From positions 1 through 47,633 of the forward strand of contig NZ_PYJN01000008.1 of assembly GCF_003025035.1 (NCBI RefSeq): a DNA stretch of 47,633 nucleotides, read 5' to 3'. Positions 26,108 through 33,795 of this stretch are shown here, in pieces; position 1 is the stretch's first letter; each line of letters starts with the position of its first letter. A model generated the notes under the pieces. It had not been told where the DNA came from. It did no database searches and saw only the letters and a list, made by a program, of their open reading frames with translations. The position numbers were made by a program, and so were the translations under genes. Source of the stretch: Rhizobium sp. SEMIA4064 (GTDB lineage Bacteria; Pseudomonadota; Alphaproteobacteria; Rhizobiales; Rhizobiaceae).

Positions 26108-27196
26108 TCATGCGGAAGCCCGGCCAAGGAGGATTGCGTCCTCCAGGGCCCAGCTCAGAGACACCGCATCGCCGACCGATACGGGTTTGGCGAAATAATC
26201 GCCGTCGCTCGCGATGACCGTGAAGTCGTCGCTGCCCGCGCCGATGACGGTGATCTTCACCGACGCGCCGCGATATTCGATGTTGGAGACGATGCCATTG
26301 AAGCCGACGGCCTTTTCGGAGGCCTCCTGCAGGCTCACGCGGTCAGTGCGAATGCCGATATCGACAGCCTCGCCCACCTCCCTGCCGGTTCCGCGCACGG
26401 AAAATGTCTGCCCCTCGGGAGCTGTCATCGTCAGAACGCCATCTTCACTGGACGTAACCCGCCCGGAGAGGACGTTGTGGTCCCCCATGAAGCGAGCGAC
26501 GAAGGCCGTCGCCGGACGCTCAAAGACCTGACGCGGCGCGGCGGCCTGCTCGATCCTGCCATCGTTCATGATGACGATGATATCGGCGAGCGCCATGGCC
26601 TCTTCCTGGCTGTGCGTCACATGCACGAAGGTGATCCCGAGCGTCTTCTGCAGCTTCTTCAGCTCTGCACGCATGCGGATCTTCAGGAACGGATCGAGCG
26701 CCGACAGCGGCTCGTCGAGCAGCAGGGCCTCGGGGTCTGTAATCAGCGCGCGGGCAAGCGCCACACGTTGCTGCTGCCCGCCGGAAAGCTGCGCCGGACG
26801 CCGCGTGGCATAGGCCTCCATCTGCATCAGCTTCAGCATCTCAAGCGCCTTGGCCCGGCGCTCGTCCCTGTCCACGCCCTTCATCTTCAGGCTGAAGGCG
26901 ACGTTGTCGATGAGGTCGAGATGGGGAAAGAGCGCGTAGGATTGGAACATCATCGCCGTGCCGCGCTTGGCAGGCGGAAAATCGGTGACGACGATGTTTC
27001 CGAGGCGGATATCGCCCGACGAAATGCTTTCATGACCGGCGATCATGCGAAGGGTCGATGTCTTGCCGCAGCCGGACGGCCCTAGAAAGCAGCAATAGGA
27101 GCCGGCCGGAATCTTCAGGCTGATCGCATGCACGGCGGTCGTCGTGCCATAGACCTTCGAAACGGATGCTATATCGATCTCTGCCGCTTTCGACAT
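26108..27196 (-). CDS. ABC transporter ATP-binding protein (PotA-type)
   Basis: A 362-residue ATPase. Walker A is GPSGCGKTS (about 36-44), the signature is LSGGQQQRVALARAL and Walker B is ALLLDEPLSALDP; the H-loop is FVHVTHSQEEAM. A C-terminal TOBE-like domain (about 275-360) is present. It is the first gene of the operon, transcribed away from the GntR regulator. AGAGGAAGACACG precedes the ATG at 27196; the longer frame to 27241 has no good site. The order ATPase, binding protein, two permeases, racemase suggests one regulated catabolic uptake unit. Confidence 0.92.
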   Translation of the reverse strand: MSKAAEIDIASVSKVYGTTTAVHAISLKIPAGSYCCFLGPSGCGKTSTLRMIAGHESISSGDIRLGNIVVTDFPPAKRGTAMMFQSYALFPHLDLIDNVAFSLKMKGVDRDERRAKALEMLKLMQMEAYATRRPAQLSGGQQQRVALARALITDPEALLLDEPLSALDPFLKIRMRAELKKLQKTLGITFVHVTHSQEEAMALADIIVIMNDGRIEQAAAPRQVFERPATAFVARFMGDHNVLSGRVTSSEDGVLTMTAPEGQTFSVRGTGREVGEAVDIGIRTDRVSLQEASEKAVGFNGIVSNIEYRGASVKITVIGAGSDDFTVIASDGDYFAKPVSVGDAVSLSWALEDAILLGRASA

Positions 27197-27280
27197 CGTG
27201 TCTTCCTCTGTTTGAGAAAGACAATGCATCTGCCGTGCCAATTCTGGTGCAGCGCACCAACTCTTTGTGAATCATGATTT

Positions 27281-27291
27281 TTTGCGGCAAA
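27281..27291. promoter_or_regulatory. Palindrome TTTGCGGCAAA, copy 1
   Basis: TTTGC-G-GCAAA is a perfect 11-base palindrome around a central G, preceded by further T residues. It lies 84 bases upstream of the ATPase start in the divergent control region. An identical copy is at 27391-27401, exactly 110 bases away. Confidence 0.5.
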
Positions 27292-27368
27292 CTCAGAAAA
27301 TTGCCTCGGGAGAGGTAAACACTCGTCTGCACACGAAATAGGCTTTTGTCTGCAATATCGGCATAAAA

Positions 27369-27378
27369 TCGTATACAA
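27369..27378. promoter_or_regulatory. GntR/FadR-subfamily operator-like site
   Basis: TCGTATACAA fits the TNGT(N)ACNA pattern known for FadR-subfamily (FCD) GntR regulators. It is in the divergent region 86 bases before the GntR gene start, close to the second palindrome. Binding by the adjacent regulator is inferred from position and family only. Confidence 0.4.
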
Positions 27379-27390
27379 TTTAACCGCCAT

Positions 27391-27401
27391 TTTGCGGCAA
27401 A
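27391..27401. promoter_or_regulatory. Palindrome TTTGCGGCAAA, copy 2
   Basis: An exact second copy of the 27281-27291 palindrome, again within TTTTGCGGCAAA. It is 63 bases upstream of the GntR regulator start. The 110-base spacing between copies is close to 10.5 helical turns, so a repressor loop is possible. Confidence 0.5.
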
Positions 27402-27463
27402 TTCCATTTAACTTTTGTAAGGAATACGGATACCATCACGCCGATTATCAGGTATCCGATTTC

Positions 27464-28177
27464 ATGACCTCCACAGTCGACGCGCTTCAAACAACCTCCG
27501 ATTCCACTGAAACCGGTGCGCAGCAGATCCGCGACGCCATTCGCGAAGCGATCGTCGAGCGCAGGCTTTCGCCAGGCACGAAACTTTCGGAAAGCGATGT
27601 CGGCAATCTCTTCAACGTCAGCCGGACGCTGGCGCGCGCCGCCTTGCAGGCCCTCTCCTATGAAGGACTTGTCAGCGTCGAGAAGAACCGTGGCGCTTTC
27701 GTAGCCTATCCTTCTCCAGACGAAGCCCGGCACATCTTCGCTGCCCGCCGTCTGGTGGAGCCCGGCATTCTCTGCGAAGCGGCAAGAAGGATCACGCCCT
27801 CAGAGGTTCAACACCTGAAGCAGCTTCTGCTTGAGGAAGGCCGGCTCATGAACGAGCGCGGCCAGTCCGCGCGCCGCGCCGAAATCAAGGCGTCGGGCGA
27901 TTTTCATCTTATGCTCGCCTCGATCTCCGGCAATTTGATCATGCAGCGCTTCATGGAAGAGCTCGTCGCCCGCTCGTCGCTCGTGATCGCGCTCTACGGC
28001 CAGTCGAGCGCGTCGAGCTGCGGCCATGCGGAACATGGCGACATCATCGCTGCCATCGAGCGCAACGATATCGAGACGGCGTGCCATCTCATGCTCCACC
28101 ATATTTCGCACATCGAAGCGGATCTCGATCTGCGAGAGCGCAAGAGCTTCGGCCTGAAGGAAGCCTTCGAGCCTTAG
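27464..28177 (+). CDS. GntR-family transcriptional regulator, FCD domain (FadR subfamily)
   Basis: About 237 residues. The winged helix lies at about 20-80 (GAQQIRDAIREAIVERRLSP, then LSESDVGNLFNVSRTLARAALQAL and VSVEKNRGAFVAYPS). The FCD effector domain follows (about 90-225) with the metal-type DFHLMLASISGN and the final HAEHGDIIAAIERND and HHISHIEADLDL helices. FCD regulators sense organic acids, amino acids and sugars. The gene is divergent from the ABC/racemase operon across 267 bases. The start ATG at 27464 is chosen by domain position; its ribosome site is weak. Confidence 0.88.
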   Translation: MTSTVDALQTTSDSTETGAQQIRDAIREAIVERRLSPGTKLSESDVGNLFNVSRTLARAALQALSYEGLVSVEKNRGAFVAYPSPDEARHIFAARRLVEPGILCEAARRITPSEVQHLKQLLLEEGRLMNERGQSARRAEIKASGDFHLMLASISGNLIMQRFMEELVARSSLVIALYGQSSASSCGHAEHGDIIAAIERNDIETACHLMLHHISHIEADLDLRERKSFGLKEAFEP

Positions 28178-28179
28178 AC

Positions 28180-28412
28180 TAGCTTTCCTGGCGGCCCAGC
28201 GCCAAGCGTTCGTCGCAACGCACGACGAAGTGATGACAATGATTGATCGCCATGGCATTTTCAGTATGGGCATCGGCTATACAGATGCCCATTTGCTCGC
28301 CTCGATACTGCTTGATCGGCGAGCGGCGTTATGGACCAGGGACAAGCGCCTGCAGGCGGCGGCCGAAAAGGCAGGCGCTTCACTGCATACACCGGGCAAT
28401 GCACGCAACTAA
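28180..28412 (+). pseudogene. Truncated VapC-like PIN-domain toxin remnant
   Basis: About 77 codons encode the C-terminal half of a PIN domain: FLAAQRQAFVATHDEVMTMI, then GIGYTDAHLLASILL and LWTRDKRLQAAAEKAG. The GIGYxDAHLLAS segment and the WTRDKRL tail are typical VapC features containing the late acidic residues. The N-terminal half, including the first catalytic Asp, is absent and no VapB-like gene is next to it. The frame is open from just after the GntR stop, and a GTG at 28230 is the only in-frame start. Confidence 0.7.
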
Positions 28413-28420
28413 ACACCTAA

Positions 28421-28555
28421 ATGGTGCTGCCGAGGCTTCCGGATTTTTCCGATCTCTCGCTCTTGAGGGATCAGAACAGGCGATCCCCCTTTGAACCACT
28501 CGACAACAACGATTTATTGGCCTTTCGCTCGGGCCATCTCGCCTTCGTCCAAAAA
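28421..28555. other. Intergenic remnant area, nothing recognised
   Basis: The gap between the VapC remnant and the ParE-like toxin gene holds no open frame I can support. It may contain further decayed sequence from the same toxin region. Confidence 0.3.
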
Positions 28556-28867
28556 TCATTCGTTCAGACGAGCAGCCAAACGCTTCATGAGATCCATGCG
28601 TTCATGAAGAATTGCCACGATAAGGGCAGGCGCCTCCTCTCGAAGCAGACAAAAGACGTAGTGATGTTCGCATCGCGCCATTCGTAACGCCGGATAAAGC
28701 GCGCTCATATCCTTGAAAGGAGCTTTGCCCACGGCAAGGTTTGCGATACCTCGCTCCAACGCCGAGACGTAGCGGCGTACGTGGGCGGCACTCCATTGAG
28801 CTCGTGTGTAGCGGATTACCGAACGTAGATCAGATTCCGCCTCTGCGGTAAGAATGTAGGCCGTCAA
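28556..28867 (-). CDS. ParE/RelE-family type II toxin
   Basis: A 103-residue protein of the ParE/RelE fold: AYILTAEAESDLRSVIRYTR, a helical region around VRRYVSALERGIANLA, and the strand-rich end RMARCEHHYVFCLLR followed by AILHERMDLMKRLAARL. The start is TTG at 28867 whose bases overlap the antitoxin TGA (TTGA), so the toxin is translationally coupled to the antitoxin. ParE toxins inhibit DNA gyrase, RelE toxins cut mRNA; sequence alone does not decide which. Confidence 0.85.
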   Translation of the reverse strand: MTAYILTAEAESDLRSVIRYTRAQWSAAHVRRYVSALERGIANLAVGKAPFKDMSALYPALRMARCEHHYVFCLLREEAPALIVAILHERMDLMKRLAARLNE

Positions 28868-29115
28868 GCACGACCCTCGGCAATCTCCTCGTCGAGGATC
28901 TCGCTTACGGTTTTGGTCGACAGTTTTCCGGCGAGCCCTTCATTGATGCGCGTGTTCATTAACGTCTTCAGCTCCTCCCAGGCTCGTTCTCCATCTGTGT
29001 CTCCGGGAAAGAGGCGCTCGAGTGCATACTGCTTGATTGTCTTGCCCTGCAAAGCCGCCAGCGCCTTTAAGCTTTGATGTTGCTGGTCCGTTATGTCGAT
29101 CGTCAATCGGCTCAT
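28864..29115 (-). CDS. ParD-like ribbon-helix-helix antitoxin
   Basis: An 83-residue protein. The N-terminal MSRLTIDITDQQHQSLKALA is a ribbon-helix-helix DNA-binding start; the C-terminal half (WEELKTLMNTRINEG, VSEILDEEIAEGRA) is acidic and helical, as needed to cap a ParE toxin. The ATG at 29115 follows AGGAACACGTGAG; a longer frame to 29145 is unlikely. It is the first gene of the pair and probably represses its own promoter through the repeats at 29141-29169. Confidence 0.85.
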   Translation of the reverse strand: MSRLTIDITDQQHQSLKALAALQGKTIKQYALERLFPGDTDGERAWEELKTLMNTRINEGLAGKLSTKTVSEILDEEIAEGRA

Positions 29116-29140
29116 CTCACGTGTTCCTGAACTATGGAGA

Positions 29141-29169
29141 CCCACATTAGCACATATGTGGGTATGTGG
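29141..29169. promoter_or_regulatory. Repeated ATGTGG operator of the toxin-antitoxin operon
   Basis: CCCACAT (29141-29147) and ATGTGGG (29156-29162) form an inverted repeat. A direct repeat TATGTGG occurs at 29155-29161 and 29163-29169. Three half-sites of the same motif, 26-54 bases upstream of the antitoxin start, fit the multi-site operators that ribbon-helix-helix antitoxins use for autoregulation. Confidence 0.55.
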
Positions 29170-29480
29170 CTACGGCCGCGATGCTCTGATGTCATTTGGA
29201 CGGATATGCTATTTCGAAGAAGATGCCGATCCGCCTATCCAGCCCTTGACGGGAGCAGAACCGAACCCGGTCACTCGACGTGTGCATTGCAGTTGATGAG
29301 AATCGAACTGCGGACGGCGATCTGCAACTTGCCGGCTCTGAAAAGTTACGCGAGAGCTAGGCGTGAAACGCCCAGATAGTCGCGCAGCGTCGAACTTTCG
29401 TACTTGGTGCGGAAGAGAACCCTTTTCCTGTAGCTGGGGACAAGATCAACTCCGTGCCCCCCAATCAACACGATTGCCCA
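29170..29480. other. Gene-free stretch of about 310 bases with a possible protein remnant
   Basis: No intact gene is seen. On the minus strand an open frame at about 29362-29471 reads VLIGGHGVDLVPSYRKRVLF then RTKYESSTLRDYLGVSRLAL and a stop, which looks like the C-terminus of a lost protein, family not recognised. No RNA gene was identified. Confidence 0.3.
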
Positions 29481-29855
29481 TTATCGATCGACCAGGTGCG
29501 CGCGCGACTGCGCCGGATCAAAAGGATTCGCGAAGTATTGGGTCTCTTTCGCCACAAGACCATCCGTGAGTTCCATGATGCTTACGGCGTGGGAAGGCAT
29601 GCCATCGTAGGTGAGGACGAATTCCGTAACCCAGAGTTCGCCGCTGCCAACGATGCGGCGGACGCTGAAGCGCTTCTTGTTTGGTTGAGCGAACCGGCTT
29701 TCCTGAATCTTTCGACGACCGTGGATCCGCTCGCCGGACTGAGGATATTCGAGGAGAGCGTTGTCCTGATAAATTTCATGTTCCAGTTCGAAATCCCCGG
29801 CGTCCGAAGCGGCCCAATGCTGTTCGAGTGCCATTCTGAATTTTTGATCTTCCAT
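29481..29855 (-). CDS. NTF2-like / SnoaL-like nuclear transport factor 2 family protein
   Basis: A 124-residue protein: MEDQKFRMALEQHWAASDAG leading helix, the LEHEIYQDNALLEYPQSGER segment and the sheet QESRFAQP...TEFVLTYDGMPSHAVSIMEL with a final KETQYFANPFDP. The cone-shaped NTF2 fold is common to small hydrolases, ketosteroid isomerases and binding proteins, so function is open. It ends with a plausible natural C-terminus. Ribosome site is weak. Its neighbours are decayed or toxin genes, so it may be part of the same accessory patch. Confidence 0.75.
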   Translation of the reverse strand: MEDQKFRMALEQHWAASDAGDFELEHEIYQDNALLEYPQSGERIHGRRKIQESRFAQPNKKRFSVRRIVGSGELWVTEFVLTYDGMPSHAVSIMELTDGLVAKETQYFANPFDPAQSRAHLVDR

Positions 29856-30239
29856 ATCGGATTTCCCATCTGACGATGCATGACTCTCTCAGGGCGTGGT
29901 GTTTTTCCAGCCATTGCGCGGCGGCAGCTCAGTAGAATGAACTGTGGGCCGCACCTGAAGCAGGCCTCGGCCTCCCTCTGAAACCTCAAAATTCGCGACA
30001 AGGGTAGCGGCATCCTGAATGAACGCCTGCGACGAGTTCGCTACGGCGCCTTATGGGCTGCTTGAGATCATATGTCCCCGCTTGATCGTTACCACAAGAA
30101 ATGACGAACATCTAATTTAAGGAATAGGCGACAAAGGCAAAGAGATTTGATAAAACTAGACTACCGGTTGCGGTTTGACGTGTCGGTAGAAATTTGCCGG
30201 GCATCTTCGCACTGTTAGCCGGATCGTGGTGGTGGAGGA
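29856..30239. other. Gene-free stretch, no feature recognised
   Basis: About 380 bases between the NTF2-like gene and the membrane-protein remnant. The part from about 30090 is AT-rich compared with its surroundings, which would fit a promoter or decayed DNA. No coding frame, RNA or strong palindrome is supported here. Confidence 0.35.
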
Positions 30240-30425
30240 GAGCTGCTGTGGCGGCGTTTCATGTCATGGCCGGCCGCGCTTTTGGGATTGATCGTCGCGG
30301 CGCTGCTCGTCGTCGGCACGATCCCGATCTTTGCCAGCTTTGTCGTCATGCCCATCCTCGGGCATCCGACCTGGCATTTATATCGAAAATTGATTGCCTC
30401 CGCCTATCCGAACCGCACGCTTTGA
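30240..30425 (+). pseudogene. C-terminal remnant of an integral membrane protein (DUF2189-like)
   Basis: The plus frame reads ELLWRRFMSWPAALLGLIVA, continues as a second hydrophobic stretch VVGTIPIFASFVVMPILG, then HPTWHLYRKLIASAYPNRTL and a TGA at 30423. The combination of a hydrophobic helix with VMPILGHPTWHLYRKL resembles the C-terminus of DUF2189-type membrane proteins. No start codon with a ribosome site and no N-terminal domains are present, so it is probably a remnant. Confidence 0.5.
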
Positions 30426-30527
30426 ATTCACAAGAAAATTTTCCGTGGGATCATCCTCCAAGCCGTTGCGAACTGTCAGATGGCAGTCGCCTTGGTTGGG
30501 ATAGCGATGAAGAGAATGAGGATTGCC

Positions 30528-30914
30528 ATGTCTTACCGTTTTCTTCCGATCTGTCTGCTTTTCGCCTTTGCTCTACCGCTTGATGCCCTCGCGCAGGAGG
30601 GTGACGCCACGGCCGGCGCCACCGTCTTCAAGAAATGCGCCATCTGTCATATCGCCGAAACCGATCAGAACAAAGTCGGCCCTTCGCTGAACGGCTTGTT
30701 CGGCAGGACGGCCGGAACACATCCAAATTTCGCCTATTCGCCCGCCATGCAGCAGGCGGGCAAGGATGGCCTGGTATGGAACGAGACGTCGCTGCGCGAC
30801 TATTTGCATGCGCCCCAGGCAAAGGTGAAGGGCACGAAGATGACCTTCACCGGGATAAAGGATGACACCGAGATTACCAATCTGATCGCCTATCTGAAGC
30901 AATATTCCAAATAG
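30528..30914 (+). CDS. Class I c-type cytochrome, periplasmic
   Basis: A 128-residue protein with a Sec signal peptide (about 1-22, cleavage after DALAQ). The haem-attachment site is CAICH (about 38-42), with a likely axial Met in KMTFTGI (about 106-112). Length and the KVGPSLNGLFGRTAGTH segment match mitochondrial-type cytochrome c2. The ATG at 30528 is preferred for its AGG-containing ribosome site; earlier in-frame codons at 30480 and 30507 are weaker. It lies just before an oxidase operon and is the natural electron donor to it. Confidence 0.9.
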   Translation: MSYRFLPICLLFAFALPLDALAQEGDATAGATVFKKCAICHIAETDQNKVGPSLNGLFGRTAGTHPNFAYSPAMQQAGKDGLVWNETSLRDYLHAPQAKVKGTKMTFTGIKDDTEITNLIAYLKQYSK

Positions 30915-31144
30915 CGAGATGCCTGATGCGGATGAGCTGTTTTCTATGTCGCCGTCGGATCGGCGGGAGCTCGGCTCAATGATGGACGCCGCCGATCCGG
31001 CCCGCGGCGTTGATATGCCCCGTGTGGTTCGCCGGATGAACAGCTGCCGTTGCTGCAATTGCCCGTGTGATTTGTTCATGAGATAATACTAAAACGTTTC
31101 GCGATGGGATTGTGGAAACGCTCGGCCGGGTCAGGGAGGAGACG

Positions 31145-31960
31145 ATGGCTGTCGTATTGGTTCTCGTTCTACTGGTAGTGGGATCGATCACGTTCCACCT
31201 GCTGAGCCCTTGGTGGTGGACGCCGATCGCTTCCAATTGGAGCTATATCGACAACACGATTATCATCACGTTCTGGATCACCGGCGTCGTCTTCACCGTC
31301 GTCGTGCTGTTCGTTGCCTATTGCGTCTTCCGTTTCAGGCACCGCGCCGGAAACCAGGCGGCATACCAGCCCGAAAACAAGCGGTTGGAATGGTGGCTTG
31401 CCGCCGGAACCGCGATCGGCGTCGCGGCAATGCTCGCGCCGGGCCTCTTCGTGTGGAAACAATTCGTCACGGTCCCCGCCGATGCCAGCGAGGTCGAAGT
31501 CGTCAGTCAGCAATGGCAATGGAGCTTCCGGCTGCCGGGGGCGGACGGGCGGCTTGGGCGGGCGAATACGCGCGACGTCACTCCGGACAACCCGCTCGGT
31601 CTGGACAAGAATGATCCTGCGGGCCTGGATGACGTTATCGTCGAGGGTGGCGAACTGCATATACCGGCCGGCAAGTCGGTGAAGGTGCTGCTGCGCTCGA
31701 TCGACGTGCTGCACGATTTCTACGTGCCGGAGTTCCGGGCCAAGATGGATATGATCCCCGGCACGGTCACCTATTATTGGTTCACGCCGACGCGGACGGG
31801 AACCTTCGAGGTTCTCTGCGCGGAGCTATGCGGCGTCGGTCATCCACAAATGCGCGGCACGGTCGTCGTCGATACCGACACCGCCTATCAAGCCTGGCTG
31901 CAGCAGCAGCCGACTTTCGCGAAATCGCTGGCGTCTGCGGAGAAGTCGGCGGCCAAGTAA
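31145..31960 (+). CDS. coxM: Cytochrome c oxidase subunit II, alternative oxidase (CoxM-like)
   Basis: A 271-residue protein with two N-terminal membrane helices (about 1-20 and 40-65) and a periplasmic CuA domain. CuA ligands: His in VLHDFYVPEF and CAELCGVGHPQM, which supplies two Cys, Glu, His and Met. SQQWQWSF is the conserved aromatic docking region. CoxM of Bradyrhizobium carries a fused cytochrome c domain; here no C-terminal haem motif is seen and the cytochrome is a separate gene upstream. AGGGAGGAGACG precedes the ATG. First gene of a subunit II-I-III-III-IV operon. Confidence 0.9.
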   Translation: MAVVLVLVLLVVGSITFHLLSPWWWTPIASNWSYIDNTIIITFWITGVVFTVVVLFVAYCVFRFRHRAGNQAAYQPENKRLEWWLAAGTAIGVAAMLAPGLFVWKQFVTVPADASEVEVVSQQWQWSFRLPGADGRLGRANTRDVTPDNPLGLDKNDPAGLDDVIVEGGELHIPAGKSVKVLLRSIDVLHDFYVPEFRAKMDMIPGTVTYYWFTPTRTGTFEVLCAELCGVGHPQMRGTVVVDTDTAYQAWLQQQPTFAKSLASAEKSAAK

Positions 31961-32016
31961 GTGCGACCGGTACCTGAAGAGGAAGGCCGCATCGGAAGGA
32001 ACAGGGAGGATGGAAT

Positions 32017-33795
32017 ATGGTCGATATTGGATCGGGCACCGAGCAGGTCATCCAGCCCGCTGAAGTCGAGGATGTGGAGCTTTATCATCCGAAAAGCTGG
32101 TGGACGAGATATGTCTTCAGCCAGGATGCCAAGATCATCGCCATTCAGTATTCTCTAACCGCCATCTCCATCGGCATGGTGGCGCTGGTGCTGTCCTGGC
32201 TCATGCGCCTGCAGCTCGGCTTTCCCGGCTACTTCTCCTTTATCGATGCGGACCACTATTACCAGTTCATCACCATGCACGGCATGATCATGGTGATCTA
32301 CCTGCTGACGGCGCTGTTCCTCGGCGGGTTCGGCAACTATCTGATCCCCCTGATGCTCGGCGCGCGCGATATGGTGTTTCCCTATGCGAATATGCTGAGC
32401 TACTGGCTCTACCTGCTTGCCGTCATCGTGCTGGTCGTCGGCTTTTTCGCGCCCGGCGGACCGACGGGCGCCGGCTGGACGCTCTATCCGCCGCAGGCTC
32501 TTCTATCGGGCACGCCGGGAGGGCGTGACTGGGGCATCATCCTGATGCTGTCATCGCTGATCCTGTTCATCATCGGCTTTACCATGGGCGGGCTGAACTA
32601 TGTCGTCACGGTGCTGCAGGGACGCACCCGCGGCATGACCCTGATGCGGATGCCCCTGACGGTATGGGGGATTTTCACCGCAACCGTCATGGCGCTGCTC
32701 GCCTTCCCGGCCCTCTTCGTCGCCGCCGTCATGATGCTGTTCGACCGCTTGCTCGGCACGAGCTTCTTCATGCCTGCCATCGTCGAGATGGGCCAGCAGT
32801 TGCAGCAAGGGGGCGGCAGCCCCATCCTGTTCCAGCATCTCTTCTGGTTCTTCGGTCACCCCGAAGTCTATATCGTTGCACTTCCAGCCTTCGGCATCGT
32901 CTCGGATCTGATCAGCACGCATGCGCGCAAGAACATCTTCGGCTATCGGATGATGGTTTGGGCGATCGTCATCATCGCAGCGCTGAGCTTCGTCGTATGG
33001 GCGCATCACATGTATGTCAGCGGCATGAACCCGAACTTCGGGTTCTTTTTTGCGACCACGACTTTGATCATCGCCATTCCGACGGCAATCAAGGTCTATA
33101 ACTGGGTACTGACGCTCTGGCGCGGCGATATCCATCTGACAATGCCGATGCTGTTTGCTCTGGCCTTCATCGTCACCTTCATCAATGGCGGGCTGACCGG
33201 CCTCTTTCTCGGCAATGTCGTCGTCGACGTGCCGCTGTCAGACACCATGTTCGTCGTCGCCCATTTCCACATGGTGATGGGGGTCGCGCCGATCCTGGTG
33301 ATCTTCGGCGCAATCCACCATTGGTATCCGAAAGTCACCGGGCGCATGCTGAACGTGACGATGGGCCATATCCACTTCTGGATCACCTTCCTCGGCGCCT
33401 ATGCGATCTTCTTCCCGATGCACTATCTCGGTCTGATGGGGGTGCCGCGCCGCTATTACGAGCTCGGCGAAACGGCCTTCATTCCGCCGTCAGCGCATAC
33501 GCTGAACATGTTCATCACCGTCGCCGCGCTGATCGTCGGCGCTGCACAGATTCTCTTCCTGTTCAATCTCGCCTGGAGCCTACGCTGGGGCCGGCAGGCG
33601 GGCGGCAATCCCTGGCGGGCAACGACATTGGAATGGCAGACGCCGCAAACGCCGCCTGCGCATGGAAATTGGGGCAAGGAGCTGCCGATCGTCTATCGCT
33701 GGCCCTATGATTACAGTGTGCCCGGCGCGGATCAGGACTTCATTCCGCAGAACCAGCCGGCGCCAAGCCGATTGCCCGAAAGGGCGTCGTCATGA
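32017..33795 (+). CDS. coxN: Cytochrome c oxidase subunit I, alternative oxidase (CoxN-like)
   Basis: A 592-residue protein with about 12 membrane helices. All metal ligands are present: low-spin haem His in ITMHGMIMVIYL; CuB His and cross-linked Tyr in HPEVYIVALPAFGI; the CuB His pair in WAHHMY; and haem His residues in FVVAHFHMVMG. It is therefore an active haem-copper oxidase of A type, reducing oxygen with electrons from the CuA subunit. AGGGAGGATGGAAT lies before the ATG. It overlaps the following gene by four bases (ATGA). Confidence 0.94.
   Translation: MVDIGSGTEQVIQPAEVEDVELYHPKSWWTRYVFSQDAKIIAIQYSLTAISIGMVALVLSWLMRLQLGFPGYFSFIDADHYYQFITMHGMIMVIYLLTALFLGGFGNYLIPLMLGARDMVFPYANMLSYWLYLLAVIVLVVGFFAPGGPTGAGWTLYPPQALLSGTPGGRDWGIILMLSSLILFIIGFTMGGLNYVVTVLQGRTRGMTLMRMPLTVWGIFTATVMALLAFPALFVAAVMMLFDRLLGTSFFMPAIVEMGQQLQQGGGSPILFQHLFWFFGHPEVYIVALPAFGIVSDLISTHARKNIFGYRMMVWAIVIIAALSFVVWAHHMYVSGMNPNFGFFFATTTLIIAIPTAIKVYNWVLTLWRGDIHLTMPMLFALAFIVTFINGGLTGLFLGNVVVDVPLSDTMFVVAHFHMVMGVAPILVIFGAIHHWYPKVTGRMLNVTMGHIHFWITFLGAYAIFFPMHYLGLMGVPRRYYELGETAFIPPSAHTLNMFITVAALIVGAAQILFLFNLAWSLRWGRQAGGNPWRATTLEWQTPQTPPAHGNWGKELPIVYRWPYDYSVPGADQDFIPQNQPAPSRLPERASS

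Noticed and set aside
29582..30013. 143-residue minus-strand frame overlapping the NTF2-like gene
   Set aside because: The frame overlaps the better supported NTF2-like protein and has no recognisable domain.
30090..30180. FixK/Fnr-type box before the cytochrome c and oxidase genes
   Set aside because: TTGAT-like half-sites occur but no TTGAT-N4-ATCAA pairing with the right spacing was found.
29170..30527. Possible tRNA or insertion-sequence ends in the 29-30.5 kb gap
   Set aside because: Read on both strands, no cloverleaf, CCA end or terminal inverted repeats with flanking target duplication were found.
30976..31236. Minus-strand frame overlapping the start of the oxidase operon
   Set aside because: It crosses the start of the subunit II gene on the other strand and lacks a ribosome site; the GRIGGVHH end is not enough to support a gene.
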